From assembly GCA_938091165.1 (NCBI GenBank), contig CALKNK010000012.1, positions 1 through 53,724 of the forward strand: a stretch of 53,724 nt of DNA, in the 5' to 3' direction. The stretch is from an uncultured Ilumatobacter sp. GTDB lineage: Bacteria; Actinomycetota; Acidimicrobiia; Acidimicrobiales; Ilumatobacteraceae. The stretch's first letter is position 1, and every line of letters starts with the position of its first letter. The position numbers were made by a program, and so were the translations under genes. The notes beneath the pieces were generated by a model. The model saw only the letters and a list, made by a program, of their open reading frames with translations. It did not search any database and was not told the DNA's origin. Shown here piece by piece: positions 8,065 through 16,768 of the stretch.

Positions 8065-9986
8065 GTCGTCTGTCCAGCGAATTGAGCGCCATGTAGGCGG
8101 GCGTACACCCCACCGCGTCGGAGCAGTTCGGCGTGCGCGCCCTGCTCGACGATGTGTCCGTCCTCCATCACCAGAATCACGTCGGCGCCGCGGATCGTTG
8201 ACAGACGATGCGCGATGACGAAGCTTGTACGATCCTGACGCAGGGCATTCATCGCTTCTTGGATCAAGACCTCGGTGCGAGTGTCGACTGAGCTCGTCGC
8301 TTCGTCGAGGATGAGAATCGATGGGTTTGCAAGGAACGCACGAGCAATCGTGATGAGCTGTTTCTCGCCGATGCTGATGTTGTCGCCCTCGTCATTGATG
8401 ACTGTGTCGTAGCCGTTGGGAAGCGTGTCCACGAATCGGTCCACGTAGGTGACTCGAGCAGCTTCTTGGATCTGCTTCTCGGTGGCATGTGGGTTGCCGT
8501 AGGCAAGGTTTTCGCGGATGGTGCCGCCGAAGAGCCACGTGTCCTGCAACACCATGCCGACCTTCGATCGGAGCTCGGAGCGTGGAAATGAGGCAATGTC
8601 GCGTCCATCGAGTGAAATTGCACCAGATTGAAGATCGTAGAATCGCATGATCAGGTTGACCAATGTGGTCTTACCGGCGCCGGTTGGCCCGACGATGGCG
8701 ATGGTCTGCCCCGGTTCGACCGTGAGGTTGAGACCTTGGATCAGGGGTTGCTCGGGGAGATAGGCGAAGTCAACGTCGTCGAACACGACGCGCCCGAGCA
8801 CGGGCGGCGGGTTGACGGTTGCAATCTGCTCGACCGTTTGTTCGTCGGCATCGAGGAGTTCAAGGACACGTTCCAAAGAAGCAATGCCTGACTGGAAGGT
8901 TGTTGCCATGGAGGCGATGCGTGTCAGCGGTTCGGAGAAGTTGCGGGCGTATTGAATCATTGCCTGCATGTCGCCGATACTGATAGCGCCCGATGAGATG
9001 CGGAGTCCGCCGATAACGGCGATCAGAACGTACTGGATGTTGCCCATGAAGGTCATTGCCGGCTGGATCAAGCCCGACATGAACTGGGCTGCGAAGCTCG
9101 ATTCGTACAGCTTGTCATTGTCCTCTGCGAAGCGTTCCTCGACCTTGTGGTGCTGACCGAAGCTCTTGACGATTGCATGCCCGGTGAACACCTCTTCGGC
9201 TTGGCCGTTGACGGCGCCGGTATGTCGCCATTGCTCGACGAACCGAGGGCCGGCCCGACCGCCGATCACCTTGATCAGCACAACCGACAACGGCACGGTG
9301 ACTAAAGCGACGGTAGCGAGCAGCGGTGAAATGACAAACATCATCACGGTGACACCGATCAGCGTCAGGAGTGAAGTGAGGATCTGGCTGACGGTCTGTT
9401 GCAGACTCTGCGCGAGGTTGTCGATGTCATTAGTAACCCGGCTCAGTAGGTCCCCACGCGACTGCCGGTCGATATAGGCGAGTGGCAGTTGGTTGAGTTT
9501 GGTTTCGACTGATTCTCGCAACGCGAACATCGAGCGCTGCACTACACCAGCGAGCATAAAGGCCTGGCCGTAAGCGAGAACGAAGGAGATGACGTAGAGG
9601 CTGACGAGGAGCCTCAGTTGCGAGTGCAGCCGACCGAAATCGATGCCCTCGGTGGCGCTGTCGGAACCGGGCATGAGGCCGTCAACGATGATGTCGGTGG
9701 CCTCACCAAGGAGCCGAGGGCCAATGACCACAATCGTCACGCTGAGTACTGTGAGGACGCCGATGATCGAAATACGGAGACGTTCGGCGCCAAGGATCTC
9801 GCTGAGTCGTTTTACTGTCGGTCCGAAGTTGGCCGTCTTTTCCGCTGGCATGCCGGCAGAACCACCGGGTCCGAAGCTTGATCGCCGGGCCTCAGCGCCG
9901 GTTGTGGTCAAGATGTCGCGTTCGTCTTCACTGTCGTGTGTATCCGCGGTTCGGCTGATTTTGCCAGGAGTTGTGTCGTCGCTCAT
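8061..9986 (-). CDS. ABC exporter half-transporter, catalytic-site subunit (fused TMD-NBD)
   Basis: 641 residues: a roughly 60-residue polar N-terminal extension, a six-helix exporter membrane domain (about 80-370), and a nucleotide-binding domain with Walker A GPTGAGKTTL (about 430), Q-loop VLQDTWLFGG, signature ISIGEKQ (about 535) and Walker B ILILDEATSSVD with the catalytic Glu. The signature departs from LSGGQ while Walker B is canonical, the pattern expected of the TM288-like partner in heterodimeric exporters. ATGA overlap (9983-9986) with the preceding ABC gene supports heterodimer formation in the cytoplasmic membrane. Substrate unknown; multidrug or lipid export is the family expectation. 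Confidence 0.9.
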   Translation of the reverse strand: MSDDTTPGKISRTADTHDSEDERDILTTTGAEARRSSFGPGGSAGMPAEKTANFGPTVKRLSEILGAERLRISIIGVLTVLSVTIVVIGPRLLGEATDIIVDGLMPGSDSATEGIDFGRLHSQLRLLVSLYVISFVLAYGQAFMLAGVVQRSMFALRESVETKLNQLPLAYIDRQSRGDLLSRVTNDIDNLAQSLQQTVSQILTSLLTLIGVTVMMFVISPLLATVALVTVPLSVVLIKVIGGRAGPRFVEQWRHTGAVNGQAEEVFTGHAIVKSFGQHHKVEERFAEDNDKLYESSFAAQFMSGLIQPAMTFMGNIQYVLIAVIGGLRISSGAISIGDMQAMIQYARNFSEPLTRIASMATTFQSGIASLERVLELLDADEQTVEQIATVNPPPVLGRVVFDDVDFAYLPEQPLIQGLNLTVEPGQTIAIVGPTGAGKTTLVNLIMRFYDLQSGAISLDGRDIASFPRSELRSKVGMVLQDTWLFGGTIRENLAYGNPHATEKQIQEAARVTYVDRFVDTLPNGYDTVINDEGDNISIGEKQLITIARAFLANPSILILDEATSSVDTRTEVLIQEAMNALRQDRTSFVIAHRLSTIRGADVILVMEDGHIVEQGAHAELLRRGGVYARLHGAQFAGQTT

Positions 9987-11719
9987 TTGATTGCCTCGTG
10001 TTCGAATTGCGAGTCGACGATCTCGGCGTATGTCGGGCAGCTGTCTATGAGAGCGACGTGACGGCCTCGACCGACGATGCGACCGTGTTCGATGACGATG
10101 ATTTGATCGGCGTCGGCAATGGTTGACACGCGCTGGGCCACGATCAGCATCGCAGCGTTCCGAACGTGGGTTTGAAGCGCAAGGCGGAGCCGCGCGTCGG
10201 TGGCGAGGTCAAGTGCAGAGAATGAGTCATCGAAGATGTAGATGTCAGGCTGCATGACTAGTGCTCGGGCGATCGAAAGGCGCTGGCGTTGTCCGCCTGA
10301 GATGTTTGTTCCTCCCTGGGTGATGGGGCTTTCGAGTCCCAGTGGCATCGATTGAACGAAGCCGGCGCCTTGGGCGACTTCTAGCGCGTGCCATAGCTCC
10401 TCTTCGGTTGCGTCGGGTCGGCCGAATCGGAGATTTGATGCGACTGTGCCTGAAAATAAGTACGGCTTCTGCGGCACGTAGCCGATTGAGCCCCATAGGA
10501 GATCTGGGTCGAGCTGACGGACGTCAACCCCGTTGACTGATACCGAACCCTCGGTCACGTCAAACAATCGTGGGACGAGATCGACAAGGGTTGACTTGCC
10601 GGAGCCGGTACTGCCGATGATGGCCGTGGTGCGCCCGGGGGTGACCCGGAATGAGATGTCTGACAAGACAGGACTAGTCGCCCCAGGGTACGTGAAGCCG
10701 ACGCCATCGAAGTCGACCGTTCCGCGTTCGATTAGCGCAGTGACCGGCAACGTCGGGGGAATGACGGATGAATCGGTGTTGAGCACCTCGGTAATTCGCT
10801 CGGCGGCAACTGCGGCACGGGGAATCATCGACACCATGAACGTGAGCATCACGACAGCGACTAATACCTGGACGAGGTAGCTGAGATAAGCGACGACTGA
10901 GCCAAGTTCCATTTCGCCTGAATTGATGCGATTGGCGCCGAGCCACAACACGGCAACGCTTGACATGCTGATGAAGAGGGTCACAGTCGGGAACATCAGT
11001 GACATCAAGCGACCGGCGCGCAGCGACGTAGCAGTCAGGTCATCATTTGCCTTAGCGAAACGCTCAACTTCTTGGGGTTCGCGGACAAACGCACGCACGA
11101 CGCGAACCCCGGTGATCTGCTCGCGTAGCACAGCGTTCACGCGGTCAACCTTGAGTTGCATCACCTGGAACGTGGGCACCGTACGGCTGATGATGATGCC
11201 GAGCACCACGATCAGGATGGGGATAGCTACGAGCATGATCACCGACAATCCAACGTCCTCGCGTATGGCAAAGACAATCCCGAACACCATGGTGATCGGG
11301 GCCGCGATCATCATGGTGCAAGCCAGCACGACCAACATTTGCACCTGCTGAACGTCGTTGGTAACACGCGTGATCAGTGATGGCGCCCCGAACTGGCCGA
11401 TCTCGCGCGCTGAATAGCTATTGACCTGCTGAAAAATGTCGCGCCGCAGATCGCGCCCGAAGCTCATTGCCGCTTGCGCGCCGAACCAAACGGCGGCGAT
11501 GACGAAGAGGATCTGTACGAAACTGAATCCAAGCATCACGCCACCGGTTCGCCAGATGTAGCCGTTGTCGCCCTGCAGAACACCGTTGTCAATAATGTCT
11601 GCATTCAACGTCGGCAACGTCAGTGCCGCAGCAGTCTGAATCGCCTGGAGCACCAGAACCAGCGTCAGCAACCGCTTGTATGGCCCTAGATGAGTTCGGA
11701 GCAGACGTCGTAATTGCAC
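9983..11719 (-). CDS. ABC exporter half-transporter, degenerate-site subunit (fused TMD-NBD)
   Basis: 578 residues from GTG 11719. The frame is open to 11896 but the extra 59 residues are Arg/Cys-rich and lie inside the upstream oxidoreductase gene. The membrane domain begins with RTHLGPYKRLLTLVLVLQAIQ. The NBD has Walker A GSTGSGKSTL, canonical signature NISGGQRQR and Walker B IYIFDDSFSALD, where Asp replaces the catalytic Glu. That substitution marks the degenerate-site subunit of TM287/288-like exporters and pairs exactly with the neighbour's altered signature. It lies 44 nt after the FAD oxidoreductase, within the leftward operon beginning at 14116. Confidence 0.9.
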   Translation of the reverse strand: MQLRRLLRTHLGPYKRLLTLVLVLQAIQTAAALTLPTLNADIIDNGVLQGDNGYIWRTGGVMLGFSFVQILFVIAAVWFGAQAAMSFGRDLRRDIFQQVNSYSAREIGQFGAPSLITRVTNDVQQVQMLVVLACTMMIAAPITMVFGIVFAIREDVGLSVIMLVAIPILIVVLGIIISRTVPTFQVMQLKVDRVNAVLREQITGVRVVRAFVREPQEVERFAKANDDLTATSLRAGRLMSLMFPTVTLFISMSSVAVLWLGANRINSGEMELGSVVAYLSYLVQVLVAVVMLTFMVSMIPRAAVAAERITEVLNTDSSVIPPTLPVTALIERGTVDFDGVGFTYPGATSPVLSDISFRVTPGRTTAIIGSTGSGKSTLVDLVPRLFDVTEGSVSVNGVDVRQLDPDLLWGSIGYVPQKPYLFSGTVASNLRFGRPDATEEELWHALEVAQGAGFVQSMPLGLESPITQGGTNISGGQRQRLSIARALVMQPDIYIFDDSFSALDLATDARLRLALQTHVRNAAMLIVAQRVSTIADADQIIVIEHGRIVGRGRHVALIDSCPTYAEIVDSQFEHEAIK

Positions 11720-11763
11720 GAAGGATGACCGTATCGGCGTGCGGCGCGCAGATCCGAGAACGA

Positions 11764-13125
11764 TCAGTGGATACGAACGCCTTGGCGGACCAGTTCTGCT
11801 TGCACGACAGTGACATCGACATCGGCCAATGTCCGCCCTTGTTGAATCGAGATCGCCGCTGCGACACCGGCACCCTGCCCGCTGACGGTGCAACACATCA
11901 TGTTACGAACAGCGGCATGGCTGATTTTGTCGCCGCCGATGCTCCGCCCGGCGACAAGTAAGTGTTCGATATTCTTCGGAAGCAGTGCCCGATATGGCAC
12001 CTGAAAGTACCGCCCAGTTGTCGGCAGGATTAGAACGCCGTAGCCGTCGATGAACTCAGGGAAGATCCCTATCGAATCCTCGAACCGGCCCTCCTCGCGT
12101 ACATCCTGCTCGGTCATATTATAGATCGCGTCGATTTTGCGGGTCTCGCGGATGCCGACGCTCATACCGAAGTTGCGGACCTTGGCGTTCTCGCAGCCAG
12201 GAGTAAATCGACGAAGGGCTTCGGCCGCCATCACTGCTTGTCGCCGCCCCTCGATCTCGGCAGCTGTGAGTGACTCGACGTCAGTGCCGTCCACTTCATC
12301 GAGGTGGACCAGGTTGAGGTACGTGAGGTCGCCCTGATCGTTGATCGCGCCCCATGTGCCGCCGATCGTTGTGAGGTCGCGCGGAATGATTCCGGCATCG
12401 ATCGCCTGTGTGAACGGAGCGCGCAGGAACGGCGAGAACAACTTGTCTTCCTTACCTGTCGTCTCGACTGTCCAGGCACCGTCAGACCAGTCTGCGTAGG
12501 TTTGAGGGTCAGCAGCCACTCCGGCCAAAAAGGTCTGCTTGTCGACGCCGCTCAGATGAAACATCACCGATGCAGCCAGCAACTCCTCTGGATCTGCCTG
12601 CCGGGTTGGTGCACCTGCACGGGCGGCAACATCAGCGTCTCCGCTCGCGTCGATGATCCGCTGACCGAGGACGGCCTGGCGACCTGACTTGCTCTCGACG
12701 ATCACCCCCCGCAGGAGGACTCCGTCGAGGATCGGCGCCACGACCGAGCAGTGCAGCAGGGGCTGGATACCGCACTCCTGCACGAGCACATCGGCGACGT
12801 ACTTAAACAGTTCGCCGTCGAGCGCATGGCTGTCAGATTGCGGTTCGGGTTGTGCAGCTCCCATCGCCAGCGCCCGTTGTTCGAACTCGATGCCGACGCC
12901 CTCGGTGTCGATGGTCTCTGCGTGCCGGTACCACGCAAACCCTTCAACCCCGACAGCGGTGATGTTGCCGCCGAAGCACCCGTGCCGTTCAATGAGTATG
13001 ACGGACGCTCCGGCACGTGCGGCTCCAATTGCAGCAGCTAACCCACCTGGACCGCTGCCAATCACGACCACCTCAGCCGAGGCCAACACCGGCGTCTTAC
13101 GAGCGGGTTCAGCGATGTACTCCAT
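11764..13125 (-). CDS. FAD-dependent oxidoreductase (FAD_oxidored family)
   Basis: 453 residues. The N-terminus has a dinucleotide-binding motif VVVIGSGPGGLAAAIGAARAG (residues about 19-39) followed by ILIERHGCFGGNITAVGV, the GGN(x) hallmark of this FAD family. A second FAD-contact region, HLLVAGRSIGGDKISHAAVRN, lies near residue 395, and the final CTVSGQGAGVAAAISIQQG helix caps the domain. The substrate-binding domain (about 180-370) gives no clue to substrate. It is the second gene of the TetR-divergent operon, 22 nt after the LLM oxidoreductase and 44 nt before the ABC pair, so it probably acts on the same compound that is exported. No Shine-Dalgarno is visible. Confidence 0.85.
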   Translation of the reverse strand: MEYIAEPARKTPVLASAEVVVIGSGPGGLAAAIGAARAGASVILIERHGCFGGNITAVGVEGFAWYRHAETIDTEGVGIEFEQRALAMGAAQPEPQSDSHALDGELFKYVADVLVQECGIQPLLHCSVVAPILDGVLLRGVIVESKSGRQAVLGQRIIDASGDADVAARAGAPTRQADPEELLAASVMFHLSGVDKQTFLAGVAADPQTYADWSDGAWTVETTGKEDKLFSPFLRAPFTQAIDAGIIPRDLTTIGGTWGAINDQGDLTYLNLVHLDEVDGTDVESLTAAEIEGRRQAVMAAEALRRFTPGCENAKVRNFGMSVGIRETRKIDAIYNMTEQDVREEGRFEDSIGIFPEFIDGYGVLILPTTGRYFQVPYRALLPKNIEHLLVAGRSIGGDKISHAAVRNMMCCTVSGQGAGVAAAISIQQGRTLADVDVTVVQAELVRQGVRIH

Positions 13126-13147
13126 CGACTGACGATGTTAGATCGGT

Positions 13148-14116
13148 TCAGTCACCGATAGCGGCGCTGGCGACTTCGCCGAGCAGAGCAATGCGATCGG
13201 TCTTATGTCCGTTGCCGGGCAGGTTGATAGTCATTCCGTCGACACCGGTGGCCATACAGGCTTGCAGCCGTTCGCCCACAGTATCGGCGTCGCCGTAGAT
13301 GAGGATGCCCTTGACCATTTCGACCACTTCGCCGTTCCAACCCTTAACCGCTGCGACCTCCTGGAGGTCCTGCTCGGCTTCTTCCATTGTCGGCGCGATG
13401 AACACCATTTGCAGCTTCGTCACCTTGACCTCGGAGCGGTCGCGGCCGAGGCGTTCGCAATGAGCTGCAAGTGCGTCTAGCTTGCGCGGAATCTCCTCGA
13501 TTCCCCCGCTGGCAAGGTTTGACTCATCGGCGTACTGAGCCACCATCCGCAACGTTTTCCTTTCGCCCGAACCGCCGATCATGATCGGCACCCGAGAAAT
13601 CGGTAGCGGGGAGTTGACCGCATCGGTGACCTGGTAGTGCTTGCCATCGAGCGACACCGTCTCACCCCGCAACATTGGAATGATGATCTGTAACGCTTCT
13701 TCCATTTTTTCGAAACGGTCGGTGAAGGTCCCGAACTCATAGCCGAGCGAGTTGTGCTCAAGTTCGAACCATCCCGCGCCAATGCCGAGCGTCGCGCGCC
13801 CACCCGAGACATGGTCGAGAGCCGTGACGGTCTTAGCGAGCAGTGTGGGATGACGGTAGGTGTTGCCGGTCACGAGTGCTGACAGTTGAACCGATGTCGT
13901 GTGCTGAGCGAGTGCTGAGAGAAGGGTGTAGCACTCGAACATGGGCTCACTTGGTGCGCCGATGCCTGGCAGTTGGTAAAAGTGGTCCATCACGAAGACA
14001 CGGTCGAAGCCCGCTGCTTCGGCGGCTTGAGCCTGCGCAATGACGTTGGTGAAGGTGTCGGCGCTGTTGACGCCGGGATAGGTGAAATTGGGAATTTGGT
14101 AGCCGAGTCGTGTCAT
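13148..14116 (-). CDS. LLM-class (F420-dependent type) oxidoreductase
   Basis: 322 residues from ATG 14116, preceded by CAGGAG at good spacing; the open frame to 14188 runs through the operator region and is not used. Luciferase-like TIM barrel features: EAAGFDRVFVMDHFYQLPG near residue 30, LLAKTVTALDHVSGGRATLGIGAGW (about 85-110) and VPIMIGGSGERKTLRMVAQYAD (about 180). In Actinobacteria this class commonly uses F420H2, but FMN use cannot be excluded. As the first gene of a leftward operon with an FAD oxidoreductase and a heterodimeric exporter, divergent from a TetR gene, it probably belongs to a detoxification or modification-and-export unit. Confidence 0.88.
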   Translation of the reverse strand: MTRLGYQIPNFTYPGVNSADTFTNVIAQAQAAEAAGFDRVFVMDHFYQLPGIGAPSEPMFECYTLLSALAQHTTSVQLSALVTGNTYRHPTLLAKTVTALDHVSGGRATLGIGAGWFELEHNSLGYEFGTFTDRFEKMEEALQIIIPMLRGETVSLDGKHYQVTDAVNSPLPISRVPIMIGGSGERKTLRMVAQYADESNLASGGIEEIPRKLDALAAHCERLGRDRSEVKVTKLQMVFIAPTMEEAEQDLQEVAAVKGWNGEVVEMVKGILIYGDADTVGERLQACMATGVDGMTINLPGNGHKTDRIALLGEVASAAIGD

Positions 14117-14145
14117 GGGTTGCTCCTGCGGGAGTGAAGGCGTTC

Positions 14146-14169
14146 TGACACATTGTTTGAGATATGTCA
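14146..14169. promoter_or_regulatory. TetR operator, site 1 (imperfect palindrome)
   Basis: Arms TGACACATT (14146-14154) and GATATGTCA (14161-14169) surround a 6-nt spacer. Seven of nine arm positions pair. The layout and spacer match site 2, whose centre is 35 bp away. It sits just upstream of the LLM gene start at 14116, where it would cover that promoter. Confidence 0.7.
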
Positions 14170-14180
14170 GGGGCGCAGGC

Positions 14181-14204
14181 TGACACATTCGAGCAAATGT
14201 GTCA
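14181..14204. promoter_or_regulatory. TetR operator, site 2 (perfect palindrome)
   Basis: Arms TGACACATT (14181-14189) and AATGTGTCA (14196-14204) are exact reverse complements around a 6-nt spacer. It lies 10 nt before the TetR start codon, consistent with autorepression, while site 1 serves the divergent operon. Confidence 0.75.
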
Positions 14205-14214
14205 AGCTGTTGTG

Positions 14215-14784
14215 ATGGTCACCCAACCCGACGACGCGAAGCGGTCCGTGATCCACGCGGCCGCGATCAGTGAGTTCTCGGCGCGTGGCTTCAACCGGAC
14301 TTCAATGTCGAACATCGCTCGAGCTGCAGGTTTGTCGCGGCCGGCTCTTTATCAATACTTCAAGAACAAGGGCGATATTTTTGGATCTGCATTTGTTGCA
14401 CTCCTTGACGCCTCCGTTGACTCTGCGCTCGCCGAACTCGAGCGGCCCGGACCAACAGTGCAACGGCTCGATGGTTTTTTACAACGCTTCGAAGGTGACC
14501 TGTGGGAGAGAATGTCGGCGTCGCCTCATGCTGATGAGATCATGAACGCAAAAACCGAGCACGCAACTGCCGGTGCGCTGGCCGCCGTCACCCGGCTCCA
14601 GGCCGGTCTGGCGTCATTCTTTGAGGCGGAGTCGAACGTCGACGCAGCAACACGGAAGTCGTGGATCGAACTCGCTCGCCTGTCGCCGCGTGGTTTCAAG
14701 CTCGACGAACCGACCGTCGATGTCTACCGTGGTCGGCTCACAGCGCTCGCCCGGAGCCTCGCAGCAGACATCGGGACCGCCTGA
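14215..14784 (+). CDS. TetR-family transcriptional repressor
   Basis: 189 residues from ATG 14215 (GTG 14212 directly before is an alternative). The N-terminal HTH is clear: VIHAAAISEFSARGFNRTSM, then SNIARAAGLSRPALYQYFKNKGDIF at about residues 31-55, the classic TetR recognition helix and YxYFxxKxxLF capping motif. The ligand-binding C-terminal half is unremarkable. Two palindromes of identical design fill the 98-bp gap to the divergent LLM/FAD/ABC operon, so it very probably represses both directions and is released by a small-molecule ligand. The alpha/beta hydrolase follows 58 nt downstream on the same strand. Confidence 0.92.
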   Translation: MVTQPDDAKRSVIHAAAISEFSARGFNRTSMSNIARAAGLSRPALYQYFKNKGDIFGSAFVALLDASVDSALAELERPGPTVQRLDGFLQRFEGDLWERMSASPHADEIMNAKTEHATAGALAAVTRLQAGLASFFEAESNVDAATRKSWIELARLSPRGFKLDEPTVDVYRGRLTALARSLAADIGTA

Positions 14785-14842
14785 TGACCGTCGGTCTGGG
14801 GTCAGGGTTGTGCTCAAAGTGATCGCTGATCCGAGTAAAGCC

Positions 14843-15649
14843 ATGGCCAACTGGCACGAGTGTGATGTCGATGCAGGCGGCGTAATCATTCACGTCCACC
14901 GAGCCGGGCGACCCAACCGACCGCCGCTGGTCTTCGCTCATGGGTTGAGCGACAGCGGCCGGTGCTGGTGGCGAGTCGCTCAAGCGTTTGAGAACGACTT
15001 TGACCTCGTGATGATTGATGCACGGAATCACGGCCAATCTGCAACGGCGACCGCTGAGGGGCTCACGCCCACTGCCGATGTTGGAGCGGTGGTCGAACAG
15101 TTAGGCCTTGAGCGACCGACGTTGGTCGGTCACTCAGTCGGCGCCCGAACCATTGCGGACTTTGTGGCCAGCCACCCGGGAGTAGCAAGTCGACTCGTGC
15201 TCATCGATCCGCCGTGGATTGCGAGCCAGGAATTCGATGGTGAGATCGCTGACTCGAGACGCGAGGCTGTCCGCAGCTGGCTCGTGTCCTGTTCGTCTGC
15301 TACCACGACCGAACTGCTGTCTCTTGCCCATGAGCAGCACCCGTCATGGCCGCCCGAGGAGTATCTGACCTGGATCGAGTCCAACCAGCAGGTGCGACCG
15401 GAGGCAGCAGACACAATGGTTGGTGGCGGATGGGGCGGGACTGTTGCTGCGATCAGTTGTCCGTCGCTGCTGGTTCATGGTGATGTTGATCGTGGCGGTA
15501 TGGTGACCGTCGACGTCGCGCAACGCATCACTGCGATGAACTCAGCTATTACCGCAGTGCACATTGCCGGAGCGGGCCACAACATTTACCGCGAGCAGTT
15601 CGACTATTTCGTGGAAGCCACCCGCAACTTTCTTGGCTTACCAATTTAG
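14843..15649 (+). CDS. Alpha/beta hydrolase
   Basis: 268 residues from ATG 14843; GTG codons at 14810 and 14819 are possible alternatives and no start has a strong Shine-Dalgarno. Alpha/beta-hydrolase motifs: oxyanion PPLVFAHGLSDSGRCWW (about 30), VMIDARNHGQSA (about 60), nucleophile elbow LVGHSVGAR (Ser about 98), acid residue region LLVHGDVDRGGM (Asp about 215) and the C-terminal His in IAGAGHNIYRE (about 247). The active site is therefore complete. Substrate (ester, lactone or epoxide) cannot be told. It may be co-transcribed with TetR and lies 57 nt before the LLM gene. Confidence 0.88.
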   Translation: MANWHECDVDAGGVIIHVHRAGRPNRPPLVFAHGLSDSGRCWWRVAQAFENDFDLVMIDARNHGQSATATAEGLTPTADVGAVVEQLGLERPTLVGHSVGARTIADFVASHPGVASRLVLIDPPWIASQEFDGEIADSRREAVRSWLVSCSSATTTELLSLAHEQHPSWPPEEYLTWIESNQQVRPEAADTMVGGGWGGTVAAISCPSLLVHGDVDRGGMVTVDVAQRITAMNSAITAVHIAGAGHNIYREQFDYFVEATRNFLGLPI

Positions 15650-15661
15650 TAGTTTGATAAG

Positions 15662-15677
15662 TCTGGTCCGGACGAGA
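15662..15677. promoter_or_regulatory. Near-perfect palindrome upstream of LLM gene
   Basis: A 16-bp near-palindrome with core GTCCGGAC and flanks TCT/AGA; one pair mismatches. It would overlap the -35 region of the promoter whose -10 box is at 15695-15700, so it is a candidate operator. Confidence 0.3.
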
Positions 15678-15694
15678 TGCGAGCCGAAGACGAG

Positions 15695-15700
15695 TATTGT
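15695..15700 (+). promoter_or_regulatory. Candidate -10 box (TATTGT), leaderless start at 15707
   Basis: TATTGT ends 6 nt before ATG 15707 and no ribosome-binding site lies between. This supports ATG 15707 over the earlier in-frame ATG at 15677. Confidence 0.45.
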
Positions 15701-15706
15701 GAACAT

Positions 15707-16768
15707 ATGCGGTTGGGGGTGTACGGGATGCCAGTAGACCGTGAAGGCCTCGATTATGTAGTCGAAGCTGAGCGGCTCGGGGTTGACTCGGTCTGGGTCC
15801 CCGAGTTCTGGGGATACGACGCACTCACCGGTTTAGGCGCGGTCGCGGCACTGACTAACACGATCAAGCTCGGCACTGCAATCGTGCAACTGGACACGCG
15901 CACGCCAGCAATGTTGGCAATGTCGGCGATGAGCCTCCAGCAGCTTTCGGGCGGCCGGTTCTTGCTCGGTGTCGGTGCGAGCGGCCCGCAGGTCATGGAA
16001 GGTTGGCACGGTGTGCCTTTTGCGAAGCCGGTCCGTCGCACGCGCGAGACGATTGAGATCATCCGGAAGATCACTGCGGGCGAACGGCTGGTTTACGAAG
16101 GCGAGATGTATCAGCTGCCCTTGCCGGGGAGCGAAGGGAAACCACTACGTACTGCCGTTCCGCCTGTCCATGTGCCGGTGTACGTTGCTTCGCTGGGTCC
16201 GGCGAACCTCCGGCTCACTGGTGCCGTCGGGGACGGCTGGATCGGTAACTCGTTCCTCTGCGAAACCGCCGACGTGTTCTTTGATGAGATTCGCGTTGGC
16301 GCCGAGTCGGTTGGCAAGACACTCAATGACATAGACCTGACAGTGTCGGTGAGTTGCGAGATCACCGATGACGTGGAAGAAGCCGGTCGACGCCATGCCT
16401 CGGGCTTTGCCTTTACGTTCGGGGCGATGGGGTCGGCGACGTCAAACTTTTACAACGACGCGTTTGCGCGACAGGGATTCGGCGATGAGGTTGCTGAAGT
16501 ACAGCGACTCTGGCTTGATGGCGACCGTGCGGGAGCGGCTGCTTGCGTGCCACTCGAGATTGGACTGCGCACGAATCTGATTGGACCGATCGAAGAGATA
16601 CGCCGCCGGCTTCGGGAATATCGCGATTGTGGTGTTAACAGTCTGCGGGTCGGGCCGATGGGCGAGACCCTTGATCAACGTCTTGCTGGCTTAGGCCAAC
16701 TCCAGGATCTCGTTTCCGAGCTCAACGTGACAGATACCGTGCCGCATGATGACCGATCAATCGATTGA
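15707..16768 (+). CDS. LLM-class F420-dependent oxidoreductase
   Basis: 353 residues from ATG 15707. Luciferase-like barrel motifs: AERLGVDSVWVPEFWGYDAL (about 25), LGTAIVQLDTRTPAMLAMSA (about 58), LSGGRFLLGVGASGPQVMEGWHGVPF (about 80-105) and VPVYVASLGPANLRLTG (about 160). The EGWHGVPF string recurs in the oxidoreductase at 38707-39744, showing these two are closer to one another than to the one at 13148-14116. F420 use is the actinobacterial norm for this subgroup, not proven. It overlaps pxpA by 23 nt and heads the 5-oxoprolinase genes. Confidence 0.88.
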   Translation: MRLGVYGMPVDREGLDYVVEAERLGVDSVWVPEFWGYDALTGLGAVAALTNTIKLGTAIVQLDTRTPAMLAMSAMSLQQLSGGRFLLGVGASGPQVMEGWHGVPFAKPVRRTRETIEIIRKITAGERLVYEGEMYQLPLPGSEGKPLRTAVPPVHVPVYVASLGPANLRLTGAVGDGWIGNSFLCETADVFFDEIRVGAESVGKTLNDIDLTVSVSCEITDDVEEAGRRHASGFAFTFGAMGSATSNFYNDAFARQGFGDEVAEVQRLWLDGDRAGAAACVPLEIGLRTNLIGPIEEIRRRLREYRDCGVNSLRVGPMGETLDQRLAGLGQLQDLVSELNVTDTVPHDDRSID

